Positions 7,641 through 17,421 of a stretch of DNA of 64,000 nt are shown piece by piece. Below the pieces are notes generated by a model. The model had not been told where the DNA came from. It saw only the letters and a program-made list of their open reading frames with translations, and ran no database searches. The DNA is from CAZMVY01 sp964653435 (GTDB lineage: Bacteria; Planctomycetota; Phycisphaerae; UBA1845; PWPN01): NCBI GenBank assembly GCA_964653435.1, contig CAZZFA010000014.1:1-64000 (forward strand). The letters run 5' to 3'. Both the position numbers and the translations under genes were made by a program. The first letter of the stretch is position 1; each line of letters opens with the position of its first letter.

Positions 7641-9422
7641 ATGATCTTCAGGAGACTCGTGATCACGATCCTTGCGGCGGCTTCTGGTATCGCGACGGCC
7701 GGGTGTGCGGGCCCCGGGCCTGCCCGGGTGAAAAGCCCCGATCCCTACGCCGACGAGTCGCCCGCGCAGCACGACGCCCGGATGAAGTGGTGGCGCGAAG
7801 CTCGTTTCGGGATGTTCATCCACTGGGGAGTGTATTCCGTCCCGGCGGGGACGTACCAGGGCCGGCGGATCGACGGGATCGGCGAGTGGATCATGAACAA
7901 AGCCCGGATTCCGTGCGCGGAGTACCAGGCGTTCGCGAAGCAGTTCAACCCGGTCAGGTACAACCCGGATGAGTGGGTGCGGCTGGCCAAGGAGGCCGGC
8001 ATGAAGTACATCGTCATCACGTCGAAGCACCACGACGGCTTTGCCCTGTTCGCGTCGAAGGCGTCGAAGTGGAACGTCGTCGATGCCACGCCGTACGGCA
8101 AGGATCTGCTCAAGCCGCTTGCCGAGGCATGCCGCCGGCACGGTATCCGCCTCGGGTTCTACTACTCGCAGGCGCAGGACTGGAACAACCCGGGCGGCGC
8201 CGCCGCCGGCGGGCACTGGGACAAGGCCCAGGAAGGCAGCATGGACGACTACATCCGTACTGTCGCCGTGCCGCAGGTGCGCGAGATCCTGACGAACTAC
8301 GGGCCGATCGCCGTCCTCTGGTGGGATACCCCCGTCGATATGACGAAGGAGCGGGCCGACATGTTGATCCCGCTGCTCCGGCTGCAGCCGGGGATCATTC
8401 ACAACAACCGCCTGGGCGGGGGATACCGCGGCGATACGGAGACGCCGGAGCAGTTCATCCCGGCGACCGGCTACCCCGGCGGCCGCGACTGGGAGACATG
8501 CATGACGATGAACGACACCTGGGGCTACAAGAGCTACGACAACAACTGGAAGAGCACGGAGACGCTCATTCGGAATCTTGTGGACATCGCGTCGAAAGGC
8601 GGGAACTACCTGTTGAACGTCGGGCCGACGTCCGAGGGGCTTATTCCGGAGCCGTCCGTCGAGCGGCTCAAGGGGATCGGAAAGTGGATGAAGGTCAACG
8701 GCGAGGCGATCTACGGCACGACCGCCAGCCCGTTCAGGCGATTGCCGTGGGGCCGGTGTACGAAGAAACTGACGAGCGGCGGCGCGACGCTGTACCTGCA
8801 CGTATTCGCGTGGCCGACCGACGGCAAGTTGCTGGTCCCAGGATTGCAGAATCGCGTGACGGCCGCGTGGCTGCTGGCCGATCGTGGGAAGGCTGCCCTC
8901 AAATGCCAGAGGACGGAAGACGGCGTAGTGATCGAGGTGCCGCGCGAGTGCCCCGACGCGATCTGCTCGGTTGTCGTTTGCCAGGTCAAGGGCCCGCTGG
9001 ATGTGGTGCCGGCACCCCTCATGCAGGCCTCCGACGGCTCCGTCACGCTTGTGGGAGCCGAGGCGACGCTGCATGGCGAGAAGATCAAGTACGAGGCCGG
9101 CCGCAAACGCGAGTGCATCGGCTCGTGGACGAACGCGGACGACTGGGCCGAGTGGCAGGTGAAGATCAATGTTCCGGGCCGGTTCGTCGTGAGCGCCGAG
9201 GTCGCGTCGAAGGCGGAATCGAAGATCGAGGTCGTTGCCGGAACCGGCAGGTTGGAGGCGACCGTCCCGGCGTCCGGCGCCGCCGACAAGTTCGTGGAAG
9301 TCTCGCTGGGCTCCGTGGAAATCGGGCAGAAGGGGATGGTCTCCGTCGCCGTCAAACCGGCGAAGGTCGGTTGGGAAGCAATCAACCTGAGATCCATCAA
9401 GCTTACGCCGGAGCGTCGATAG
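7641..9422 (+). CDS. GH29 alpha-L-fucosidase, lipoprotein
   Basis: The 593-residue protein has a lipoprotein signal ending at Thr-Ala-Gly-Cys near residue 20. It then shows GH29 signatures in order: HWGVYSVPAG, ITSKHHDGFALF, DATPYGKDLLKPLA, RLGFYYSQAQDW and VLWWDTP, where the Asp is the likely nucleophile. The C-terminal third is beta-rich. The enzyme would release L-fucose from glycans outside the cytoplasm by a retaining mechanism. ATG 7641 follows GAGGTGATGAG and starts the signal peptide; the longer upstream frame is not signal-like. Neighbours are other sugar-active exported proteins. Confidence 0.9.
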   Translation: MIFRRLVITILAAASGIATAGCAGPGPARVKSPDPYADESPAQHDARMKWWREARFGMFIHWGVYSVPAGTYQGRRIDGIGEWIMNKARIPCAEYQAFAKQFNPVRYNPDEWVRLAKEAGMKYIVITSKHHDGFALFASKASKWNVVDATPYGKDLLKPLAEACRRHGIRLGFYYSQAQDWNNPGGAAAGGHWDKAQEGSMDDYIRTVAVPQVREILTNYGPIAVLWWDTPVDMTKERADMLIPLLRLQPGIIHNNRLGGGYRGDTETPEQFIPATGYPGGRDWETCMTMNDTWGYKSYDNNWKSTETLIRNLVDIASKGGNYLLNVGPTSEGLIPEPSVERLKGIGKWMKVNGEAIYGTTASPFRRLPWGRCTKKLTSGGATLYLHVFAWPTDGKLLVPGLQNRVTAAWLLADRGKAALKCQRTEDGVVIEVPRECPDAICSVVVCQVKGPLDVVPAPLMQASDGSVTLVGAEATLHGEKIKYEAGRKRECIGSWTNADDWAEWQVKINVPGRFVVSAEVASKAESKIEVVAGTGRLEATVPASGAADKFVEVSLGSVEIGQKGMVSVAVKPAKVGWEAINLRSIKLTPERR

Positions 9423-9731
9423 CGGCGCGATATGCCCGCATGACCGCGGCGGCAGACCGCGCTACAGGTCGTTGGTGGGCGGAGCCGAAGACGCCGTTAC
9501 AAGCGACCGCAACAGGGGTGCTTCTGTTTCCGTTCCATCCTACTTGGTATAAGCCAGTACGAATGTGAGCATTGTGTGCTGTGCGGAGCGGAGCACGATG
9601 CACGACGGCCCAGTTGCGCCCTTCGGCAGTATTCTTTGATTCGGGCCGTTGTACCTCGTAGCATAAGGTAGCCCTCGGCCGCAGGGGCGGAGCAAGCGAT
9701 TTGGAATTACCCACAGGTGGCGGAAGCGAGC
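9423..9731. other. Intergenic region before the dockerin-type glycosidase pair
   Basis: No gene is visible. TTGATT at 9636-9641 with TAGCAT at 9659-9664 (17-bp spacer) is a weak promoter candidate for the gene at 9732. The rest shows no repeat or hairpin that I can support. Confidence 0.35.
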
Positions 9732-12317
9732 ATGGTACCCAGGGTGTTTCGGGGGCTGATGGTGACGGTCTGCGTCGTCGGGCTGAGCAGACCGCTCCTG
9801 GGCGGCAAGATCACGTTCTCGAGTTTGCCCGACGTGAGCGAGCCCGTGCTCGTCGCCGACGATACCATGGCGTACACCGTGACCGCCACCGCTTCTGCGG
9901 CGGCGGGATATGCCGACATTCGAAGCGTTCGCGTGCTGTTCAACATTACGGTGGCGGGGGGCGAGCAGAGCAAAGGCCGCGGCTATATGGCCTGGGGGCA
10001 GACCGACGGCGATATCAACAACTACGGCGGCACGTGGGTTTTCGCGGACGCGGCGGGCGGCGGGCGCTGGGGATACGCGACGGACATCTGGGGCGGTGTC
10101 GCGTACATCACGCCTCTGGCGTGCGAGACGATCACGGGCGGCAAGGCCACCGGGGGCGTCGGCACACGAACGGTCACCTTCACCTTTCGCGCGAAGCCCG
10201 CGTGGGCGGCGAACCCCGTAATCAACATCGCCGACTGCTGGGCGATGACGGCCAACGACGGCCCGAACGAATCCGACTTCTGCAAGGTCGGGTGGTTGCA
10301 CAACCCGGCGAGCTTCGACGTGGTAGCAGCCCCGTGCACACGATACGCGGCGACGCCCGGATCGCCGATTCTGTCGAATGCGACCGCCGGCACGATCGAT
10401 GTCGCGATCAGCCCGTTCGACTCGGATACCGACCTTTACGCCATCCGCGTTTCGCCTCCGCGTGACGATCCGCAATACATCGTCGTCCGATACGAGTATG
10501 TGCAGGCGGACGGTACGATCGGTGGCTTCCCCGTGTGGCGGAGGAAGGCGGAGTGGGGGACAGTCACCGTTCAGGGGCTGACTTCAGGCACGGAGTACAC
10601 ATTTACCGTTCGGGCGTTCAACGATGAGCCGGGCGCGTGTCCTTCGGCGTGGGGGCCTGCGGCCGTCGGCGCGACGTCGATGCTGACGCACGCGATCGAC
10701 TGTCGCGGGGCCGGGGTCGTCGTACAGAAGGGCGTTCACGGGATGGACGCCCAGCCGAAGATGGTCAGCGCCCTGTCAACGGCGTACACGCTCGACGTGA
10801 GCCGCAACACGAGCATGCGATTCGGCGGGGATGGTTATAACTGGAAGACGCGGACGGCGCAGTGGGGCTCCAACAGCACATCGACTCTGCAGTATCTGCG
10901 CTACGCCCGTGACCGCAATTCCTACCTGCAGATCCTGACGAACACGCGGGGCATCGGGACGGGCAACGGTTCGACGTGGGTATACACGGACCAGACGCCG
11001 GAGACGCTGGCGGCGCTGGCGGCCGACTGGGTGTACTACTGCAACACGCTCGTGCAGACGAAGCGTCAGGGCGATCCGTTGACGTCGCGCGAGCGCGCGA
11101 TCCTCGATTCGCTCGACTGGGGTGGCGACGACAAGCTTCTCGCGCCGGGCGAGGCGATGGTGCCGAAGGTGGTCTGGTGGGAGGTCGGCAACGAGCCGGA
11201 GGGGCCGTACCCGCCGCCGGCGCTGACGCCTGGAGATTACGCGGCCCGCTACCGGATCATCACGAGTGCCATGCTCGCTCAGGATCCCGCCATCAAGCTC
11301 GGCCCGGGCTGCATGACCGCCAACAATGGGAACGCATGGCTGGACGCGGTGTTCAGCGACGGCGGCAATCGCGTGGACTTCGTGGCGTACCATCCGTACG
11401 GCAATCTGTATGGGATCACGCGGGACACTACGGGCGGTACGCTCAGTCCGCCGGAGCTGATGAGGGGACTGAACGTACAGAAAAACGCGCAGAGCAACGC
11501 GAGGCAGAAGATCGTGGACCGGCTTGTGGCCAACAACCGCCCCGCCGGCACGCCCCTGATCCTCAGCGAGTGGAATACGAGTTCCTGGCAGGGGACATAC
11601 TATTACGGCCTGGGCCAGACGGTGGCGCAAGGGCTTGGCACCGCCGAGGACATTTTCAGTTTCATCGAGATGGGCATTGTGGCAGCCCAGTACTGGGACC
11701 AGCCGAACATACCGAACAAGGCCGGGCTGGAAGTCCCGTGTTTCAAGGTATTCAAGGCCCTTCAGACGTATCTCAACGGTGTCCTGCTTGACAGCCTCGC
11801 GGACGGCTACTTCCGACTCTACACCACGAAGGGCGATGCGGGCCGGCGGCTCATTCTCTGGGGGATCAATCTGTCCGACGACCGTCCCGCGGTCCTGCGG
11901 ATTCAGCTTCGGCATCCTGGCGGGAGAGTGTCGGCGATCACATGCCGCAAGCTCGCCGCGTACAACGGAGAAACCAGCCTGATCACGGGCAGTTCGACCG
12001 CCGAGCTGGTCGGCTGGACGGAGAGCGACCTGACGGGTCGGCTTGACCCCGCCGATTTCACGTTCACCTTCGATCACGCGACGCTCACGATGCTGATAAT
12101 CGACCTGCTGCCCTTGCCGGACTTCGACGGGGACGACGACGTGGATCTGACTGATTTCGCGGGGTTTCAGTACTGTTTCGGTGGACCGAACCGGTCGCCG
12201 GGCTATGCCGGATGCAGCGCGGCGGATCTCGATGAGGATAACGACGTGGATCTGGCGGATTTCGCCATTCTTCAGAGGTGTTTCAACGGCCCCAACCGGT
12301 TGCCCGCGTGCCGGTGA
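9732..12317 (+). CDS. Secreted clan GH-A-like glycosidase with dockerin-like C-terminus (paralogue 1)
   Basis: The 861-residue protein has a signal peptide, an N-terminal beta domain of about 200 residues, a fibronectin-III-like segment near 215-320, and a TIM-barrel catalytic region. WWEVGNEPEG near 482 carries the general acid/base Glu and LILSEWN near 610 the likely nucleophile, as in clan GH-A families such as GH39/51/79. The last 65 residues hold two Asp-rich calcium-loop motifs (DFDGDDDVDLTDF and DLDEDNDVDLADF), each followed by CF-x-GPN. This resembles a type I dockerin-like anchoring module of Planctomycetota. I prefer ATG 9732 (GGAAG upstream) to GTG 9717. It lies directly upstream of its paralogue. 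The exact substrate is unknown. Confidence 0.8.
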   Translation: MVPRVFRGLMVTVCVVGLSRPLLGGKITFSSLPDVSEPVLVADDTMAYTVTATASAAAGYADIRSVRVLFNITVAGGEQSKGRGYMAWGQTDGDINNYGGTWVFADAAGGGRWGYATDIWGGVAYITPLACETITGGKATGGVGTRTVTFTFRAKPAWAANPVINIADCWAMTANDGPNESDFCKVGWLHNPASFDVVAAPCTRYAATPGSPILSNATAGTIDVAISPFDSDTDLYAIRVSPPRDDPQYIVVRYEYVQADGTIGGFPVWRRKAEWGTVTVQGLTSGTEYTFTVRAFNDEPGACPSAWGPAAVGATSMLTHAIDCRGAGVVVQKGVHGMDAQPKMVSALSTAYTLDVSRNTSMRFGGDGYNWKTRTAQWGSNSTSTLQYLRYARDRNSYLQILTNTRGIGTGNGSTWVYTDQTPETLAALAADWVYYCNTLVQTKRQGDPLTSRERAILDSLDWGGDDKLLAPGEAMVPKVVWWEVGNEPEGPYPPPALTPGDYAARYRIITSAMLAQDPAIKLGPGCMTANNGNAWLDAVFSDGGNRVDFVAYHPYGNLYGITRDTTGGTLSPPELMRGLNVQKNAQSNARQKIVDRLVANNRPAGTPLILSEWNTSSWQGTYYYGLGQTVAQGLGTAEDIFSFIEMGIVAAQYWDQPNIPNKAGLEVPCFKVFKALQTYLNGVLLDSLADGYFRLYTTKGDAGRRLILWGINLSDDRPAVLRIQLRHPGGRVSAITCRKLAAYNGETSLITGSSTAELVGWTESDLTGRLDPADFTFTFDHATLTMLIIDLLPLPDFDGDDDVDLTDFAGFQYCFGGPNRSPGYAGCSAADLDEDNDVDLADFAILQRCFNGPNRLPACR

Positions 12318-12387
12318 GAGGTCGGCGGCATGCGTAGCTCTCGGGAAGGGGCTTCGAATTCAACGGAATCAGCGCAGGGGCAGAAGT

Positions 12388-15000
12388 ATGGATTCCATCA
12401 GGAGGAGTGTGGTAAGCGTGGTGGCGAGCGGCGCGCTTCTGGCGGCTGCCACAGCGGCCGTCGGGGCTGTTCCGCCGTCGGTCAGCAGTCTGCCGGTCGT
12501 GAATGCGGCCGTGCTGGTGGCCGACGGTGTTACGCCGTACACGGTTACCCTGACGGCCTCGGACAACGACGGGTACAACGACATTCGATGCGTCCGCGTC
12601 CTGTTCAACTACACGGAGTCGAACGGGGATCAGAGCCGGGGCCGGGGCTACATGAACTGGGGCAAGACGGATGCGGACGTGACGCAGTGGGGGGGCGCCT
12701 GGGTCGTGGCCGACGCGAACGGGGGCGGCCGCTGGGGCTATCGCACGGACGCATGGGGCGGCATCACCTACATTACGCCGCTTTCGTGTGCGACGAGCAC
12801 GGCGGGCAAGGCCAGCGGCGGCGCCGGTTCGCGCACGGTCACGTGGACGTTCACGGTCAATGCCGCCTGGGCGTTCAACCCGGTCATGAACGATGCGGAT
12901 GCGTGGGTGGCGGACGGCGTGATCGGCGGCACGTCGTACGTCGTCGGCTGGATTGACGGGCAGAGCTCGTTCGATGTCGTTTCGGCGCCCTGCGCGCAGT
13001 ACTGTGCGGCGCCCCGGGCGCCGGTCCTTTCCGACCCCTCGGCGACGACGATCAACGTGGCGATCGACCCGGCCGATTCGTCGTCGGACGCCTATGCGAT
13101 TGTGGTTTCGCCGTCGGTTGGCGGCAGGGTCTACGTGCAGGCCGACGGTTCCCTGGGGGTGGCTCCTCAGTGGTTAACCCGGGCGACGTGGGGCACAAAG
13201 ACCGTCACGGGCCTGCTGCCGAGGACGACCTACACGTTCGCCGCACGAGCCTCGCGGGCGGAGGCCGGCTACTGTCCGTCGGCGTGGGGGCCGGATTCAC
13301 AGATCACCACGACGGGCAGCCCTGCCGTGATCGACTTCCGAACCGGTTCGGCATTCAGTCCGTGGGTGCGTGGGCAGTGTCCGTATCGGTCGGTGTCGGC
13401 CTCCGCGTGGGGGCCGATATGGGATCTGGCGATCGGGTCCATCGGGCGCGGTCTGGCGGGCGGGCTTGATGCGGACACGTATGACTGGCGCGACATCGAC
13501 AGCGGCTCCGGCTGGGGTACGCCGGCGTGGAGCGGGCGTTTCACGACTCTCGAGTTTCTGCAGGGCGCCCGCGATCACGGTGCGGCCCCGCTGATCACGG
13601 CCAACGCGTTCGGGGGCGGCTACCGCGACTGGTCGGATCCGGTCTATCCGGGCGTCTTCGTCTGCCAGACGGTCAACCCCGGCGGGCTCGCGGCGGACTG
13701 GGTACGTTATACGAACTTCATCGTTCAGAGCTACCGCCAGGGCGACGAGGGCAGCCTCACGGGCGAAGACCTTCGCGTGTACAACTCGATCACCAACTGG
13801 GGCGGCAAGCCGAAGCTGCCGGCACCGAACGAGGCGCCCGTGCCCAGGGTGCAATACTGGGAGATCGGCAATGAGCCGGAGCTGGGCGGGTACGGAGACT
13901 TTCTGACGAATCATTACCTCGGTCCGACCGAGTACCGCGATCGGTACAAGCTGATCAGCGAGGCGATGCGGGCGGTCGATCCGACGCTGAAGTTCGGCCC
14001 GTGCCTGATGACGCCGACCGATCCGAACAGCGGCAGCGGGCTGTGGCTGGCCGCGCTGGCGGCGGACCCGGCGGCACGCGTCGACTTTGTCGGGTACCAT
14101 CCGTACTACGGCAACATCAAGAGCAACTGGGGCTACTACGAGGGCATGGCGAACGCCCTGCGGGAGTGCAAGGCGTTTCTCAACGGTAAGTCGGCGGGTA
14201 TTCGATCCATCCTGAGCCAGTACGGCCGGGCGAACGTGGACCTCGTCGCCTCGGAGTGGAATCCCGTCAACTGGGACGCTCCGGGGGTCATGCAGGGGTC
14301 GATGGCCAATGCGCTCGGCGTGGTGGAGACGTGCTTCACGTTCGCCGAGGACGGCGTGCTGGCGGCCACGTTCTGGGAGCAGCCGCAGAGCAAGCCGGGC
14401 GTCAGCGGGGCGTTCGCCGGGCTGGTCGAGCACATGGGCGACGTGCTGGTCACAACGAGCGCGCAGATGGGATACGCCTACGCGAACACGAACTTCCGCA
14501 TCTACGTGACAAAGAACCGCGGGGATGACTTCACGCTCATGATCTGGGGGTTGAACTTCGACGACAGCCGTCCGGTCACGGTGGACCTCGCTCTCTCGCC
14601 CTGCCGGCTGCTCTCGGCGACGCTCAAGCACTACGGCAAGCCCGGCCCCGATTCGGCCGGCGGCGACACGAGCCTTACGACCTCCAGCGGCATGAGCTGG
14701 GATGCGCAGGACATCACGGCCGGGTTCGACACGACCGGTTTCCCGTTCACGATGGAAGATGCCGAGCTGACGGTGCTGATCCTGAAGCTGGCCCCGTCGC
14801 CGGATTTCAACCAGGACGGCGACGTGGATCTCGACGACTTCTCGGTCCTGCAATACTGTTTCAACGGTCCGAATTCCCCGCCGCGCGACCCGAACTGCCG
14901 GCAGGCGGATGTCGATCGGGACGGCGACGTTGACCTGAACGACTTTGCGGTCCTTCAGGCCTGTTTCAACGGCCCCAATCGTCGGCCGCGGTGTCGGTGA
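12388..15000 (+). CDS. Secreted clan GH-A-like glycosidase with dockerin-like C-terminus (paralogue 2)
   Basis: This 870-residue protein has the same architecture as its upstream neighbour: signal peptide (MDSIRRSVVSVVASGALLAA), beta domain, Fn3-like region, catalytic barrel with YWEIGNEPELGG near 491 and LVASEWNPVNW near 620, then two Asp-rich loops (DFNQDGDVDLDDF and DVDRDGDVDLNDF) with CF-x-GPN. Long collinear similarity shows an old tandem duplication. ATG 12388 follows AGGGG at 7 bases. The gap of 70 bp and same strand suggest co-transcription. Differences in the loops around the barrel imply related but distinct substrates. No cohesin-like partner is visible in the window. Confidence 0.8.
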   Translation: MDSIRRSVVSVVASGALLAAATAAVGAVPPSVSSLPVVNAAVLVADGVTPYTVTLTASDNDGYNDIRCVRVLFNYTESNGDQSRGRGYMNWGKTDADVTQWGGAWVVADANGGGRWGYRTDAWGGITYITPLSCATSTAGKASGGAGSRTVTWTFTVNAAWAFNPVMNDADAWVADGVIGGTSYVVGWIDGQSSFDVVSAPCAQYCAAPRAPVLSDPSATTINVAIDPADSSSDAYAIVVSPSVGGRVYVQADGSLGVAPQWLTRATWGTKTVTGLLPRTTYTFAARASRAEAGYCPSAWGPDSQITTTGSPAVIDFRTGSAFSPWVRGQCPYRSVSASAWGPIWDLAIGSIGRGLAGGLDADTYDWRDIDSGSGWGTPAWSGRFTTLEFLQGARDHGAAPLITANAFGGGYRDWSDPVYPGVFVCQTVNPGGLAADWVRYTNFIVQSYRQGDEGSLTGEDLRVYNSITNWGGKPKLPAPNEAPVPRVQYWEIGNEPELGGYGDFLTNHYLGPTEYRDRYKLISEAMRAVDPTLKFGPCLMTPTDPNSGSGLWLAALAADPAARVDFVGYHPYYGNIKSNWGYYEGMANALRECKAFLNGKSAGIRSILSQYGRANVDLVASEWNPVNWDAPGVMQGSMANALGVVETCFTFAEDGVLAATFWEQPQSKPGVSGAFAGLVEHMGDVLVTTSAQMGYAYANTNFRIYVTKNRGDDFTLMIWGLNFDDSRPVTVDLALSPCRLLSATLKHYGKPGPDSAGGDTSLTTSSGMSWDAQDITAGFDTTGFPFTMEDAELTVLILKLAPSPDFNQDGDVDLDDFSVLQYCFNGPNSPPRDPNCRQADVDRDGDVDLNDFAVLQACFNGPNRRPRCR

Positions 15001-15037
15001 TCGCGGGGCGGGCGGTGCCCCGGTCGCGCAGCGGCGG

Positions 15038-15925
15038 TTACGCCGAAACGACGGCAAAGTAGCGTTCGAAGAACCGCTCGCTCGCGACTTCCGTTGCCAC
15101 CCGGTGCGGGGCGGGCCGGGCGTTTGCGTCGAAGGCCGTATAGCCCATCAGCCGCGTGCTCTGCAGTTCCACCTCCACACGCCCGGTGGCGTACCGGCAC
15201 AGCGACGGCTCGAAGACGACCGCCGCCGCGAGCGGATCGTGAAAGGTCACTGACGGCCGCTGCTGAAACCAGACCTCGGCCATGTCCAGCACGACGCGCA
15301 GCGGCCCGGCGGAGAATCGTCGGCGGAACTCGTCGGCCGGCAGGACGCAGCGTGAGGTTACGTCCAGCCCGATGCATGTTACGGCGGGCGGGTTGGCGGC
15401 GAAGACGGCGGCCGCCGCGTGAGGGTCTCCGCCGGCATTCCACTCCGTCGGCCCGTATCCGACCGCGCGGTTGAAGTAGTGGCCGGCCATCAGCACATGG
15501 CTCTTCAGCAGTGAGGGGATCTGCGGGTCAAGTGCGTAGAGCAGGCCGACGTTCGTGAGCGGTCCGATGGTGAGCAGGGTGATCTCGCCCGGGCGGGAGC
15601 GGATCGTCTGGCGGAGGAAGTCGACGGCGGTATCGGGTGCAAACGTTTCCCGATGCGGCCATTTCGGCAGGACGCTGGCCTGCGGTGCCGCCGGTTGCCG
15701 CTGCGGCACCAGAATGGGCCGGGCCGCGCCGCTGAAGATCGGCACATCGCTGCGTCCGAACGCGCGGCAGATTGCGTCGGCGAGGCATGCCCGTTTCTCC
15801 GGCTCGCCCGTGACCGTGGTGATGCCGAGCAACTCGCACTGCGGCTGCCTGAGCAGGTACGCCAGGGCCACCGCGTCGTCGATGTCGCTGCCGATGTCCG
15901 TGTCGAGAAGGATCGGGATCGCCAT
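15038..15925 (-). CDS. Inosine-uridine-preferring type nucleoside hydrolase
   Basis: The 295-residue protein opens with the calcium-binding signature of the family, DTDIGSDIDDAVAL at 8-21, and has the late HDPLAAA motif that supplies another metal-binding Asp. Members hydrolyse the N-glycosidic bond of nucleosides, releasing base and ribose; some act in purine or pyrimidine salvage, others on related ribosides. ATG 15925 follows GGGAGG and gives the standard start; a longer upstream frame lacks conserved residues. It is divergent from the LarA-like gene. It probably stands alone. Confidence 0.87.
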   Translation of the reverse strand: MAIPILLDTDIGSDIDDAVALAYLLRQPQCELLGITTVTGEPEKRACLADAICRAFGRSDVPIFSGAARPILVPQRQPAAPQASVLPKWPHRETFAPDTAVDFLRQTIRSRPGEITLLTIGPLTNVGLLYALDPQIPSLLKSHVLMAGHYFNRAVGYGPTEWNAGGDPHAAAAVFAANPPAVTCIGLDVTSRCVLPADEFRRRFSAGPLRVVLDMAEVWFQQRPSVTFHDPLAAAVVFEPSLCRYATGRVEVELQSTRLMGYTAFDANARPAPHRVATEVASERFFERYFAVVSA

Positions 15926-16173
15926 CCGGCAACCTCCCGCCGGGATGCGGCGCAGCGGCCCGACGCGACAGCCGCGTCGCCCCGGCTTTTCGCCGATTCG
16001 ACCGGATTTCCGCGCGAAATGCAACGGGCGAACGGAAAGCGCCGGCCCCGACGAGGATCGCGGCCGGCCGCCGAGACCGGGTGTGCACGAGGTCGGGGAT
16101 TCCCGCGATGCGTGCGCGCGATATAGAATAGCCGTGCGGTGTCGCGCAGTAGCGTGATGGCAAGGAGGACTCT

Positions 16174-17421
16174 GTGCTGCTTTCGGCAGGATCGAGGACG
16201 GCGAATCTCGGCGAGGCGGACATTCGACGGATCGTGGGTGAGGGGCTCGCGCAGGCGGACCTGGACGGGAAGCGCGTGCTCGTCATCATTCCGGACCACA
16301 GCCGCAGCGGGCCGACGGGGGTGTTCTTCCGGGCCATCGCCGATGCGCTGATGCCGCGGGTGGAGAGACTCGATTTTCTCGTCGCCCTGGGTACGCATCC
16401 GCCGCTGAGCGACGGGCGCATCGACGATCTGCTCGGGTTTGCGCCCGGCGAGCGGTCGGCGAAGTATGGCCGCGTCGGGGTGCTCAACCACCACTGGGAC
16501 GAGCCCGGCGAGTTGAAATCCGTGGGCACGATCCCGGGCCGGCGCCTGGCGGAGATCTCCGGCGGCCGGATGACACAGGATGTCCCCGTCCTGCTCAACC
16601 GGCACATCTTCGATTACCACCGTCTGCTCATCTGCGGCCCGGTGTTTCCGCACGAGGTGGCGGGCTTTTCCGGGGGGCACAAATACCTCTTCCCGGGCAT
16701 CGCCGCGCCGGAGATCATCAACGCGACGCACTGGCTCGGCGCCCTCATCACGAATCCGGCGATCATCGGCCGCCGCGACACGCCCGTCCGGGCGGTCATC
16801 GAAGAGGCGGCCGCCCTGGTCCCGATCGAGCGGCATTGCATCGCGTACGTCGTCGACCCGGAGGCCCTTCGCGGAATCTTCATCGGCCCCGTGCCCGAGG
16901 CCTGGAGGGCGGCAGCGGCGCTCTCGGACCAGGTCCATATCCGCTACCATGCCCGGCCGTACCACACGGTCTTGAGCTGCGCCCCGAAAATGTACGACGA
17001 CATCTGGACGGCCGGCAAGTGCATGTACAAGCTCGAGCCGGCGGTGGCCGACGGCGGCACGCTCATCATCTACGCGCCGCACATCACCGAGGTCTCGGTG
17101 ACGCACGGGCGGCTGATCGAGGAGGTCGGCTACCACTGCCGCGATTTCTTCGTGAAGCAGTGGGACCGATACGGCCGATACCCCGGCGGCGTGCTCGCGC
17201 ACTGCACGCACGTCAAGGGCGTCGGGACATACGAGAACAGTGTGGAGAGGCCGCGGGTGAACGTCGTTCTCGCGACGCGAATCCCGCCGGAGCGATGCCG
17301 GAGGATCAATCTCGGCTACATGGATCCCGACACGATCCGCCCCGCCGACTATGCCGACCGCGAAGCGGAAGGTGTATTGTACGTTCCGAAGGCCGGCGAG
17401 ATCCTGCATCGTGTGAGGTAG
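16174..17421 (+). CDS. LarA-family (DUF2088) nickel-pincer racemase or epimerase
   Basis: The 415-residue protein matches the lactate racemase LarA family, whose members use a nickel-pincer nucleotide for hydride-transfer racemisation of 2-hydroxy acids. Seen in the sequence: ALGTHPP (His75, like the catalytic His108 of LarA), and FPHEVAGFSGGHKYLFPG, in which His160 and Lys170 have the spacing of His174 and Lys184, the latter binding the cofactor. The GTG start at 16174 follows AAGGAGGA. The cofactor genes larB, larC and larE are not in the window. The actual substrate may differ from lactate, as many homologues do. Confidence 0.78.
   Translation: MLLSAGSRTANLGEADIRRIVGEGLAQADLDGKRVLVIIPDHSRSGPTGVFFRAIADALMPRVERLDFLVALGTHPPLSDGRIDDLLGFAPGERSAKYGRVGVLNHHWDEPGELKSVGTIPGRRLAEISGGRMTQDVPVLLNRHIFDYHRLLICGPVFPHEVAGFSGGHKYLFPGIAAPEIINATHWLGALITNPAIIGRRDTPVRAVIEEAAALVPIERHCIAYVVDPEALRGIFIGPVPEAWRAAAALSDQVHIRYHARPYHTVLSCAPKMYDDIWTAGKCMYKLEPAVADGGTLIIYAPHITEVSVTHGRLIEEVGYHCRDFFVKQWDRYGRYPGGVLAHCTHVKGVGTYENSVERPRVNVVLATRIPPERCRRINLGYMDPDTIRPADYADREAEGVLYVPKAGEILHRVR

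Noticed and set aside
7470..9074. Open frame of 534 codons opposite the fucosidase gene
   Set aside because: Antisense shadow of GH29 codons; the sense strand has clear family motifs.
13297..15057. Antisense frame opposite the second dockerin-type glycosidase
   Set aside because: It has only shadow composition, and the sense strand shows a full signal peptide, catalytic residues and anchoring module.
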